Below, piece by piece: positions 6,328-13,759 of a stretch of DNA of 46,605 nucleotides. The position numbers and the translations under genes are program-made. The notes beneath the pieces are model-generated. The model was given only the letters and a program-made list of their open reading frames with translations. It was not told where the DNA came from and did no database searches. The stretch is from an uncultured Dysgonomonas sp. (GTDB taxonomy: Bacteria > Bacteroidota > Bacteroidia > Bacteroidales > Dysgonomonadaceae). How positions within the stretch are numbered: the first letter of the stretch is position 1; the number at the start of each line of letters is the position of its first letter. Location: positions 1 to 46,605 of the forward strand of contig USOX01000022.1 of the NCBI GenBank assembly GCA_900556485.1. Reading direction: 5' to 3'.

Positions 6328-7845
6328 TTACTTTTTTGTCTCCACAATCACTACACCATCTTTAGCTCTCACTCCGTAGATGGCTGTTGAAGCTTTGTCT
6401 TTCAATATAGTTACTGATTCTACTTTCTCTATATCAAGATCATTTACTTTTTGCGCAGTAACTTCCTCTCCATCTATTATAAATAGAACTTCACCAGGTA
6501 TACTTTCTTCTGATAGATTGAATATTACTGATGGCTTTTTAACGGATATTGTATCCGAAATTATACTTAATTTGTTCTCATTCTTGTTTTTAATTTGTAT
6601 AATAACAGGCTCTTTCAACTTTTCTTTAGGCATAAAAGTTATTTTTATAACTCCATTTTTACCTTCCTCTCCATATTCGGAAATTGATGCTTGTTCTTTT
6701 AATACCTCGATGCTTTCTATCATATTTGGATCTATATTATCCATCGTCTCTACCTTTTTTCCGTCAACAATGATGAGAGGTTTTTTATCATCTGTAATTG
6801 TAAAGCTGCTTACAGATACTTTCGAAACTGTTTCTTCTAAATCTTTAGTAATTTCTTTACTCATTTCCTTGATACTTCCGTATCCTGTTACTTTTATGTC
6901 TGCTTTAGCAGAATCAATAATTACAGTATCTATAACACTGATTATTGTATTTACTTTCAATGGTTCATTTTCCGTTTCAATTATATAATTAGGTGTAGCC
7001 GAAGCCCATACAAATAAAACAGATACAGGTAATACTGTCAGGGCTAGAATCTTTTTCCATGCCGAACTTCTTTCTTTTTTCATCATATTAAGTCTATTTA
7101 ATGGTTTAGAGTAATTGAACGAATTCGAAAATGAAAACACAGGTTTCTGAAAGCGCAGGTTTATCAGTACAGCCTGGTATTGTGCAGGCGAGATACCCGA
7201 TTCAAGCACAGCTTTATCAGCCAGAAATTCATGATTTTCTTTAAGAAATGAAACATAAACCCATACAAAAGGATTGAACCATTGTAATAAGAGAATACAT
7301 TCGCAGCAAAGTAAATCAACCCAGTGTTTTTGCCTTACATGTGTTTCTTCATGTTTCAGAATTAGATGTGTCTCTTTCTCGGATAAGATGTTTGTATTCA
7401 ATAAAATATAATTGAAAACTGAAAAAGGAGAGCCTACTTCTTTATTATTGATCACTCTATAATTCTTATCCTGTGAATAAGTTCCGTTTTTAATAAGTTT
7501 TACTACATTTCTTGATGCATAAATATTGCGTCCCAACACAATAAATACACCTATCATGTATATGATAAAGAACAAAGTCCAGCCATTAGCGAAAAAGGGT
7601 AGGGCAGTATCTTCTACTGTCGGAGATGTTTCGCTGGCTATATTACTTGCCAAAGAGCCAACTCTGATAACAACATCATATGTAGGTTTTATCGCCGGTA
7701 TTATTAAGGATGCAAAAAGCCCAAGCAATAAGAAGAAACGATTGAATCTAAAGAAGGTCGTAGGGCGCAGAAATAAACCATATATAAGGAGGAATGCTCC
7801 CAGATAGAGGCTCGATTTGAGAATATAAATAATAAATGCTTCCAT
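6328..7845 (-). CDS. BlaR1/MecR1-like M56 metallopeptidase with TonB-plug-like repeats
   Basis: A 505-residue membrane protein. The N-terminal part holds hydrophobic segments at about 7-27, 35-52 and 88-106. A cytoplasmic zinc-peptidase domain follows with HEETH at 165-169 and the downstream NHEFLAD (about 204-210), as in the M56 family, then another hydrophobic segment at about 265-283. In place of the penicillin-sensing domain of BlaR1, the C-terminal half has two repeats that look like TonB-receptor plug segments: IIVDGKK..IESIEVLK..YGEEGKNGVIKIT (about 355-410) and LFIIDGEE..VESVTILK..AIYGVRAKDGVVIV (about 453-503), and also VTGYGS, a string usually seen at the start of SusC plugs. By family, it would cleave the BlaI-type repressor encoded 2 bp upstream when a signal arrives. 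What the plug-like part senses is unknown. Confidence 0.88.
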   Translation of the reverse strand: MEAFIIYILKSSLYLGAFLLIYGLFLRPTTFFRFNRFFLLLGLFASLIIPAIKPTYDVVIRVGSLASNIASETSPTVEDTALPFFANGWTLFFIIYMIGVFIVLGRNIYASRNVVKLIKNGTYSQDKNYRVINNKEVGSPFSVFNYILLNTNILSEKETHLILKHEETHVRQKHWVDLLCCECILLLQWFNPFVWVYVSFLKENHEFLADKAVLESGISPAQYQAVLINLRFQKPVFSFSNSFNYSKPLNRLNMMKKERSSAWKKILALTVLPVSVLFVWASATPNYIIETENEPLKVNTIISVIDTVIIDSAKADIKVTGYGSIKEMSKEITKDLEETVSKVSVSSFTITDDKKPLIIVDGKKVETMDNIDPNMIESIEVLKEQASISEYGEEGKNGVIKITFMPKEKLKEPVIIQIKNKNENKLSIISDTISVKKPSVIFNLSEESIPGEVLFIIDGEEVTAQKVNDLDIEKVESVTILKDKASTAIYGVRAKDGVVIVETKK

Positions 7846-7847
7846 AA

Positions 7848-8234
7848 CTATCCCTTTTTATTATTGTTTTCTTCCTCAATCAAGGCATTTTTAGTTTCCT
7901 CTAACAGTTGGTCCATCTCTTCTATACTTAAGTTTGTTTCTTTTGCGAAAAAAGAGATCATAGAAGAAAATGAGCCATTAAAGTAGTTCTTTACAAATCC
8001 GAACAATTGTTTCTTCGAATAATCTTCCTTCGAAACTGTTGCTTTGTAAATATTTGTCCGTCCTTCAGTCTGGTGCTCAACAAAACCTTTGTTTTCAAGT
8101 ATGCTAAGTATCGTGGCAATAGTAGTTCTTGCCGGTTTACTCTCCGTAAAGTGCTTTAGTATATCCTGAACTGTGGCTTCTTCTATCTCCCACAGTATCT
8201 GCATAATTTGTTCTTCTGCTTTTGTAAGTTGCAT
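7848..8234 (-). CDS. BlaI/MecI/CopY-family repressor
   Basis: A 128-residue repressor. The N-terminal winged helix is typical: LTKAEEQIMQILWEIEEATVQDILKHF, then TTIATILSILENKGFVEHQTEGRTNIYKA. The C-terminal helical part (about 75-125) serves for dimerisation in the family. Members bind dyad operators as dimers and are inactivated by proteolysis by the partner M56 peptidase, whose gene follows after 2 bp. The candidate operators at 8526-8541 and 8556-8571 lie about 300 bp upstream, around a candidate promoter for this operon. Confidence 0.93.
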   Translation of the reverse strand: MQLTKAEEQIMQILWEIEEATVQDILKHFTESKPARTTIATILSILENKGFVEHQTEGRTNIYKATVSKEDYSKKQLFGFVKNYFNGSFSSMISFFAKETNLSIEEMDQLLEETKNALIEEENNNKKG

Positions 8235-8270
8235 GCTTATTATATTATTGTTTTGTTATAATCAATTTTC

Positions 8271-8325
8271 AAAAAAGTGACAAAGGTGACACTTTTACCC
8301 TGTTGTTACTTTTTGCTATATTGTG
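8271..8325. repeat. Dispersed GTGACAAA repeat, copy A
   Basis: The core AAAAAGTGACAAAGGTGACA is followed by a TGTTACTTTTT segment. Related copies lie at 8398-8450 and 42789-42841. The core itself is a tandem GTGACAAA/GTGACA. Confidence 0.65.
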
Positions 8326-8397
8326 TCCTTTGTGTATATCTTAGTACCCTTCGTGGTTTTAACTCATTCTCGTTATAAGGAAATCATTATAGAATAC

Positions 8398-8450
8398 AAA
8401 AAGTGACAAAAGTGACAGCTTTTTTCCATTCTTTACTGTAACCTTTTTTA
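8398..8450. repeat. Dispersed GTGACAAA repeat, copy B
   Basis: It reads AAAAAGTGACAAAAGTGACA, then after about 18 bp TACTGTAACCTTTTT, which is shared with copy C at 42789. Confidence 0.65.
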
Positions 8451-8525
8451 TCCTCATACCATATTTGTAAACTCAACACTAGTACACTCATAATATATAG
8501 ATAAAGTTATCCTCATAATTTAATC

Positions 8526-8541
8526 GTCTAATTTTTTAGAC
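8526..8541. promoter_or_regulatory. Candidate BlaI operator 1
   Basis: A perfect dyad GTCTAATTTTTTAGAC (GTCTAA-TTTT-TTAGAC). It covers the predicted transcription start of the blaI promoter on the minus strand. An identical 16-bp copy lies 30 bp away, about three helical turns. Confidence 0.7.
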
Positions 8542-8546
8542 AAAAG

Positions 8547-8577
8547 CAAATGTATGTCTAATTTTTTAGACAACAAA
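8547..8577 (-). promoter_or_regulatory. Candidate promoter of blaI-blaR1
   Basis: The minus strand has TACATTTG (8554-8547), a perfect TAnnTTTG box, and TTG (8576-8574) 19 bp upstream. The -7 box lies exactly between the two dyads, and the second dyad fills the spacer, as expected for an autorepressed promoter. The leader would be about 300 nt. Confidence 0.65.
8556..8571. promoter_or_regulatory. Candidate BlaI operator 2
   Basis: The second identical 16-bp dyad, between the -33 TTG and the -7 box of the candidate blaI promoter. Symmetry extends one base beyond the 16 bp (T on the left, A on the right). Confidence 0.7.
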
Positions 8578-8649
8578 ATATTTATTCTGTTTTTTTTCTT
8601 AAAAAAATAGAGCATACTTTTTTCATTGTAATAAAACTAAACATCATAG

Positions 8650-8666
8650 TGTAAAATATTTTTACA
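8650..8666. promoter_or_regulatory. Palindrome, possible activator site
   Basis: A perfect inverted repeat TGTAAAA-TAT-TTTTACA. Its centre is about 90 bp upstream of the start predicted by the sigma-54-like promoter, the usual distance for an NtrC-type enhancer site. The link to the regulator at 26285 is inference. Confidence 0.45.
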
Positions 8667-8720
8667 TTTTTAGTTATTGCTTAAAATGTTATGTTATTGA
8701 TATATAGTAGTTTATTTATT

Positions 8721-8737
8721 TTGGCACAGAGTTGGTA
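8721..8737 (+). promoter_or_regulatory. Sigma-54-like promoter of the tolC operon
   Basis: TTGGCAC at 8721-8727 is a perfect -24 element. The -12 element TTGGTA (8732-8737) gives GG-N10-GT where the consensus is GG-N10-GC, one mismatch. The ATG of tolC is 26 bp downstream. An NtrC-type activator and its kinase are encoded at the end of the same gene cluster. Confidence 0.55.
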
Positions 8738-8763
8738 TAAAAGAAAGTAAACAACTATACACA

Positions 8764-10092
8764 ATGAAATATTTATCTATCATAATTCTCTTTTTTATAT
8801 CTGTAGCACTTTGTGCACAGGAGAAAAAATGGACATTGGAAGAATGTATGCTATATGCAGTAAAAAACAGTCCACAGAAAAATAAACAAGACGCACAGAA
8901 TAGTATATACCATCAAAACTATTTGGAAGCAATAGGAAAACTATTACCGTCATTGAGTGCTAATACTAATGTGTCTTTCAATTTTGGTAGAGGGCTCGAT
9001 TCCGAAACCAATACATACACTGATATAAACACTTTCAGTAATAATTATAGCCTATACACTTCTTTAACCCTTTTCGATGGCTTTTCAAATATAGCTCGTT
9101 TGAAATTACAGAAAGTAAACAAGATATTAGGCAGACAACAATTGCAGGAAATAAAAGATTTAATTGCTTATGAAACAATGGATGCCTATTTCACTGTACT
9201 ATATAACATGGAGATGGTAAAGCTCGCAGAAGAACAACTTGCTGAAAGCTCGGCGAACCTTAAACAGGTAAAGCGTATGGAAGAATTAGGGATGAAAGGT
9301 TCGCCGGATGTTGCAGAGTTGGCCGCAAAAGAAGCATCTGATAATTACAATCTGACTCGTCAGAAAAATCTGTTGACTATAGGAATCATAAAGTTGAAGG
9401 AAAAAATGAATTATCCTATTGATCATGATTTGGTAATCAGCAATTCGGAACTGTCAGATAAAATAATTACAAAACTAAACGAATCTGCATTACAGATATT
9501 TGAACAATCGAGACTATACAACCCAAAAGCTCAGGCTGCCGAATCTTCTTTACAGGCACAGAAACTATCATATAAGTCGGCTAAAGGAAGTCTTTTCCCT
9601 GTTCTTTCTGCAGATGCAGGATATTCAACCAACTTCTCGCGCTATATGGATGGAAGTGATTATTCGTCTTATAAAGATCAGATACGAGATAAACGGGGGC
9701 GCTATATCGGCTTAAGCCTTTCTATTCCCATTTTTTCAGGCTTTTCGCGGTCTGCACAGGTAAAGCGAAGCAAAGCGCAGGTTGTGATTGCAGAAAGCGA
9801 AAAGGAAGAAACACTTCGTTCCTTATATAGCGAGATAGAACAAGCTGTAGCTGATGTAAACGGGCAAGCTGACGAATATCTACAGGCACAGAAACAAACA
9901 GATGCGATGGAGATTGCACACAAAGTAAATCAACGAAAATTTACTGAAGGTTTGATCAGTGCAATAGAATTACACACAAGTGCCAATCGCCTGACACAAG
10001 CTAGAGCCGAAGAACTTAATTCCCAGCTTAAATATCAGCTTAAACATAAATTGGTGGATTATTACAAAGGCATCCCATTCATCACAGAATAA
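8764..10092 (+). CDS. TolC-family outer-membrane channel protein
   Basis: A 442-residue outer-membrane efflux protein. The signal peptide MKYLSIIILFFISVALCAQ is followed by WTLEECMLYAVKNSP, the usual opening of TolC-family proteins in Bacteroidetes. Two long alpha-helical repeats with coiled-coil character, each with a beta part (LFDGFSNIARLKLQ and LSLSIPIFSGFSRSAQVKRS), match the family's internal duplication. Three such chains form the channel that spans the outer membrane and periplasm. It is the first gene of a plus-strand cluster with the adaptor gene 44 bp downstream. The sigma-54-like promoter lies just upstream. Confidence 0.94.
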   Translation: MKYLSIIILFFISVALCAQEKKWTLEECMLYAVKNSPQKNKQDAQNSIYHQNYLEAIGKLLPSLSANTNVSFNFGRGLDSETNTYTDINTFSNNYSLYTSLTLFDGFSNIARLKLQKVNKILGRQQLQEIKDLIAYETMDAYFTVLYNMEMVKLAEEQLAESSANLKQVKRMEELGMKGSPDVAELAAKEASDNYNLTRQKNLLTIGIIKLKEKMNYPIDHDLVISNSELSDKIITKLNESALQIFEQSRLYNPKAQAAESSLQAQKLSYKSAKGSLFPVLSADAGYSTNFSRYMDGSDYSSYKDQIRDKRGRYIGLSLSIPIFSGFSRSAQVKRSKAQVVIAESEKEETLRSLYSEIEQAVADVNGQADEYLQAQKQTDAMEIAHKVNQRKFTEGLISAIELHTSANRLTQARAEELNSQLKYQLKHKLVDYYKGIPFITE

Positions 10093-10115
10093 TGCTCTTA
10101 AATTTTGAAACTTAT

Positions 10116-10132
10116 AAATCTTGAAATCTAAA
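10116..10132. repeat. 17-bp intergenic repeat, copy 1
   Basis: AAATCTTGAAATCTAAA, found identically at 40893-40909. A looser relative lies at 44231-44271. All are in gaps between genes. Confidence 0.6.
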
Positions 10133-10136
10133 CAAT

Positions 10137-11387
10137 ATGGATATCATTATAGAAAAGAAAAAAGGAATAAGGAAAAAACATCTTCCATATATAGCTGGGG
10201 GACTAATCTTATTATTGACTATTGCATGGCTGGTATTTGGCAACCATGCTTCGAAACTGAAAGTAGAACACGATAAAATCAGTATCCAAACCGTAACCAA
10301 AGATTTGTTTAACGACTATGTCCGTATCAATGGTCAGGTGCAACCGATCAACACCATACAGCTCAGTGTAATAGAGGGTGGAATGGTTGCCGAAAAGCTC
10401 ATAGAGGAAGGTTCGGATGTCCGTAAGGGGGATATCATTGTTCGTCTTACCAATCCTATGATAAGCATCAATATACTCGATAGTGAAGCTCAACTGGCTG
10501 AAAAGCAAAACTTCCTGCGCAATACTCAGGTGGCAATGGAACAGGAACGATTGAACCTGAAAAAAGAGAAATTGCAACTCGATGTGGATGTGGAACGGAA
10601 AAAAAGAAAATACCTGCAATACCAAAGGTTATATGAAGAGAATCTTACATCGAAAGAAGAATTCCTCCAAGCAAAAGAAGACTATGAATTTGCAATGGAT
10701 GGACGTACATTGGTAGTTGAACGTCAGAAACAAGATTCTATCTATCGGGGTATCCAGGTAGATCAGATGGAAGAAAGTTTACACAATATCCGTCAAAATC
10801 TGATGTTGGTACGCCAGCGTGTCGAAAATCTGAATGTGAAAGCTCCTGTTGATGGGCAGTTGGGTATCCTTGATGTGGAGATCGGTCAGACATTAAATTC
10901 TGGTGAAAGAATTGGACAAATCAGCGTTTTGTCAGACTATAAAGTGGAGGCTCAGATTGACGAGCATTATATCGATAGAGTAAAATCTGGCTTGGATGCC
11001 ACATTCGAACGTCAGGATAAAAACTTTGCATTGCGTGTACGAAAGGTATATCCAGAGGTGAGGGATAAGCAATTTAAAACAGATTTTGTATTTGTTGGCG
11101 AACGTCCCGATAATATTCGTACAGGGCAGACATATTACATAAACCTCCAGTTGGGACAACCGATAGAGTCGGTGCTTATTCCTCGCGGACCATTTTATCA
11201 GGCTACCGGCGGACAGTGGATATTTGTTGTTACCCCTGCCGGAGATAGAGCAGTAAGACGGAAAATAACTATAGGGAGACAAAATCCTAACTTCTATGAA
11301 GTTACAAGCGGTCTTGAACCGGGCGAAAAAGTTATTACATCATCTTACGATACATATGGCGACATACAAGAGCTAATCTTAAAATAA
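10137..11387 (+). CDS. HlyD/MacA-type periplasmic adaptor protein
   Basis: A 416-residue membrane-fusion protein. One N-terminal membrane segment (about 17-34, HLPYIAGGLILLLTIAWLVF) anchors it. The first half of the lipoyl domain (VQPINTIQLSVIEGGMV, DVRKGDIIVRL) is followed by a long coiled coil at about 115-225, and the second half reads LNVKAPVDGQLGILDVEIGQTLNSGERI. Beta-barrel and membrane-proximal parts follow (GQTYYINLQLGQPIESVLIPRG). By family, it joins the inner-membrane permease to the TolC-type channel encoded upstream. The permease gene starts 12 bp downstream. Confidence 0.93.
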   Translation: MDIIIEKKKGIRKKHLPYIAGGLILLLTIAWLVFGNHASKLKVEHDKISIQTVTKDLFNDYVRINGQVQPINTIQLSVIEGGMVAEKLIEEGSDVRKGDIIVRLTNPMISINILDSEAQLAEKQNFLRNTQVAMEQERLNLKKEKLQLDVDVERKKRKYLQYQRLYEENLTSKEEFLQAKEDYEFAMDGRTLVVERQKQDSIYRGIQVDQMEESLHNIRQNLMLVRQRVENLNVKAPVDGQLGILDVEIGQTLNSGERIGQISVLSDYKVEAQIDEHYIDRVKSGLDATFERQDKNFALRVRKVYPEVRDKQFKTDFVFVGERPDNIRTGQTYYINLQLGQPIESVLIPRGPFYQATGGQWIFVVTPAGDRAVRRKITIGRQNPNFYEVTSGLEPGEKVITSSYDTYGDIQELILK

Positions 11388-11399
11388 GCATTAGATACT

Positions 11400-13748
11400 A
11401 TGAAATCTATTATCAGAAATTTTATATTTGTACTACGCCGTTTCAAAACGGCAACAATACTTAACCTTTTGGGGCTGGCGATAGCATTTGCTGCTTTCAT
11501 GATTATTCTAATGCAAGTAGAATATGACTTGGGCTTCGACAAGTTTCATAAAGACTCAGAGTGCATATATCGTTTGGAAGCAGGGAACGACAGCCGTAAT
11601 TTATCCGCTTACGTTTCACGGCCGTTCGCTAATGCTTTTGGTCAGTCTTCACCACATATTAAAGCATATGCTATTACAAATTCGTGGCTTAAAACTTTAT
11701 ATTTTACTATTGATAAAGATAGTACTAAAAAAGGTTTTGAAGAGCCTATCTATGGCGCTCAGGAAAGCTTTAGTAATGTTTTCACATTTGATATAGTTGA
11801 GGGAGAAGAAAATGCATTGGATAAACCGGGGCATGTACTGATTCCGGCAAGTATTGCATCTAAACTTTTTGGTGAAGAATCACCTATAGGAAAAAGGTTG
11901 GTTTGTAGTGTAGCTACATTTATAGTTGGGGGCGTTTACAAAGATTTTCCTTCTAATTCCATCATACAGAACCCTATTATTTATCCTATTGATAAAAATG
12001 AAAATTTGAACAGGTGGGGCAATCAAAATTATGAAATGTATCTTAAGGTAGATTCTCCCGAAAATATTGAGAATATTATTGAAAACTTTAAACGCACTTT
12101 TGATGTTTCTAACCTTGAGGAACGTTATCGCTGGATAAAAGATGCCGATTTTCGCCTGACTCCTTTAAGCGAAATTCACTTTACTACAGATCTTTCATAC
12201 GATACAACGCCTAAGGCTAGTCGCCAAACACTATATGTATTGTTAGCTATAGCTATTGCAATTATTACAATTGCTTCTATCAACTTTATTAACTTTAATA
12301 CTGGTCTTGCACCTATGCGTATAAGAAGTATTAATACCCGTAAAGTTGTAGGTGCTTCCGAAAAGTCAATTCGTCTTTCGCTTCTGCTGGAAGCAGTTTT
12401 GGTCAACATCTTAGCGTATATTATATCTTTGGTATTGATATTTGTCGCGTCCAAAACGTTTATATCCTCTTTATTAGATGTTGAAATAAGTATCTCAACT
12501 CATTTACATTTGGTTGCTTTAACGGCTTTAATTGCACTTATGACAGGTTGCTTATCGGGACTGTATCCATCTTATTATCTGACTTCTTTTCCGCCTGCTC
12601 TTGTGCTTAAGGGTTCTTTTGGCTTATCACCGAAAGGTCGTGTGTTGAGAAATCTGTTAATAAGTGTTCAGTTTGTAGTCTCCTTTATTATGATCATATC
12701 CACATCATTTATGTACCTGCAAAATGAGTTTATAAATAATGTTTCGGTAGGATATGATAAAGATCAATTGATAGTAACTAATATTAGTAATGATATTGTT
12801 GGACGGATGGATGCTTTTAAGGAACAGGTAAAAACATTCCCTGGGATAGAAGATGTAACATTTTCGGAAGTGTTGCTATCCAGTAATGATGACTATATGA
12901 GCTGGGGACGGAAATATCAGGGAACAGGTGTCTGGTTTCAGTGTTTACCTGTAGATTACTCTTTTTTGAAGGTGATGGGGATTGAGGTTACAGAAGGCCG
13001 GGATTTTCGGGAAGGTGATGATAAAACTCCTCTTGGTAAATTTATATTTAATGAAACAGCCCGTAAACTTTTTAATCTGGAACTGAATACAGATGTGGAT
13101 GGTACTGAAATAGTAGGATTTATGCCTGATGTTCGACATACAACTTTCAGGACGGCTCCTACGCCAATGGCATTTTATGTATGGGGTACAGAAAATTGGG
13201 GCACCAAACCAAGCTATGCATACATCAAGGTAAGGGCAAAGAGTGATATGCATTCAGCTATTGAGCATGTAAGACAGTCTCTGAAAAGCATAGATGCTGA
13301 GTTCCCTTATAATATTCGTTTCTATGATGATGTGTTCAATCAGGTATACGAAAAGGAAAGAGGCTTGACTTTACAGGTAACAGTATTTAGTATTATGGCA
13401 ATTCTAATTTCTATAATAGGCGTGTTCGGTTTAGTTGTATTCGAAAACGAATATCGTCGCAGAGAAATAAGCATACGAAAAGTATTTGGCTCTTCTATTG
13501 TCGAGGTATTGAGCCTCTTAAATAAAAAATACTTAATCATTCTGAGCATATGCTTTGTTATTGCCTGCCCAGTTTCTTACTATATAATAAGTTCATGGCT
13601 GGATAATTTTACAGATCGTACGCCTATACATATTGGAGTGTTTGTTGCGAGTTGGTTAGTAGTAACATTGATAACAGTTTCTACTGTAAGCTGGCAAAGC
13701 TGGAGGTCGGCTACAGCTAATCCTGTAGATTCACTAAAAAGCGAGTAA
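11400..13748 (+). CDS. FtsX-like ABC permease 1
   Basis: A 782-residue permease made of two FtsX-type halves. Membrane segments lie at about 19-40, 277-298, 327-350, 369-389, 419-439 and three near the C-terminus. A MacB-type periplasmic domain (about 45-270) and a second periplasmic domain (about 445-650) lie between them. The coupling-helix motifs that contact the ATPase are NTRKVVGAS (about 312-320) and EISIRKVFGSS near the end. There is no fused ATPase, so it must use the one encoded at 16168. Its first 28 bases are identical to those of the next gene, which points to tandem duplication. Members of this type use ATP-driven shape change rather than a transport tunnel to push substrates into the adaptor-TolC channel. 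Confidence 0.92.
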   Translation: MKSIIRNFIFVLRRFKTATILNLLGLAIAFAAFMIILMQVEYDLGFDKFHKDSECIYRLEAGNDSRNLSAYVSRPFANAFGQSSPHIKAYAITNSWLKTLYFTIDKDSTKKGFEEPIYGAQESFSNVFTFDIVEGEENALDKPGHVLIPASIASKLFGEESPIGKRLVCSVATFIVGGVYKDFPSNSIIQNPIIYPIDKNENLNRWGNQNYEMYLKVDSPENIENIIENFKRTFDVSNLEERYRWIKDADFRLTPLSEIHFTTDLSYDTTPKASRQTLYVLLAIAIAIITIASINFINFNTGLAPMRIRSINTRKVVGASEKSIRLSLLLEAVLVNILAYIISLVLIFVASKTFISSLLDVEISISTHLHLVALTALIALMTGCLSGLYPSYYLTSFPPALVLKGSFGLSPKGRVLRNLLISVQFVVSFIMIISTSFMYLQNEFINNVSVGYDKDQLIVTNISNDIVGRMDAFKEQVKTFPGIEDVTFSEVLLSSNDDYMSWGRKYQGTGVWFQCLPVDYSFLKVMGIEVTEGRDFREGDDKTPLGKFIFNETARKLFNLELNTDVDGTEIVGFMPDVRHTTFRTAPTPMAFYVWGTENWGTKPSYAYIKVRAKSDMHSAIEHVRQSLKSIDAEFPYNIRFYDDVFNQVYEKERGLTLQVTVFSIMAILISIIGVFGLVVFENEYRRREISIRKVFGSSIVEVLSLLNKKYLIILSICFVIACPVSYYIISSWLDNFTDRTPIHIGVFVASWLVVTLITVSTVSWQSWRSATANPVDSLKSE

Positions 13749-13759
13749 AGAAAAATGCT

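Larger units (their letters stand above)
8235..8763. other. 529-bp divergent control region between blaI and tolC
   Basis: There is no gene. From left to right it holds: two copies of a dispersed GTGACAAA repeat (8271-8292, 8398-8418) inside the presumed blaI leader; two BlaI-type dyads with a promoter between them (8526-8577); a 17-bp palindrome TGTAAAA-TAT-TTTTACA (8650-8666); a looser inverted repeat ACATTTT/AAAATGT (8664-8689); and a sigma-54-like promoter (8721-8737) before tolC. Confidence 0.65.

Noticed and set aside
6380..6988. 202-codon open frame on the plus strand, antisense to the blaR1-like gene
   Set aside because: It lies wholly inside a well-supported gene, has no domain signature, and its low-complexity Ser/Ile/Phe composition is that of a shadow frame.
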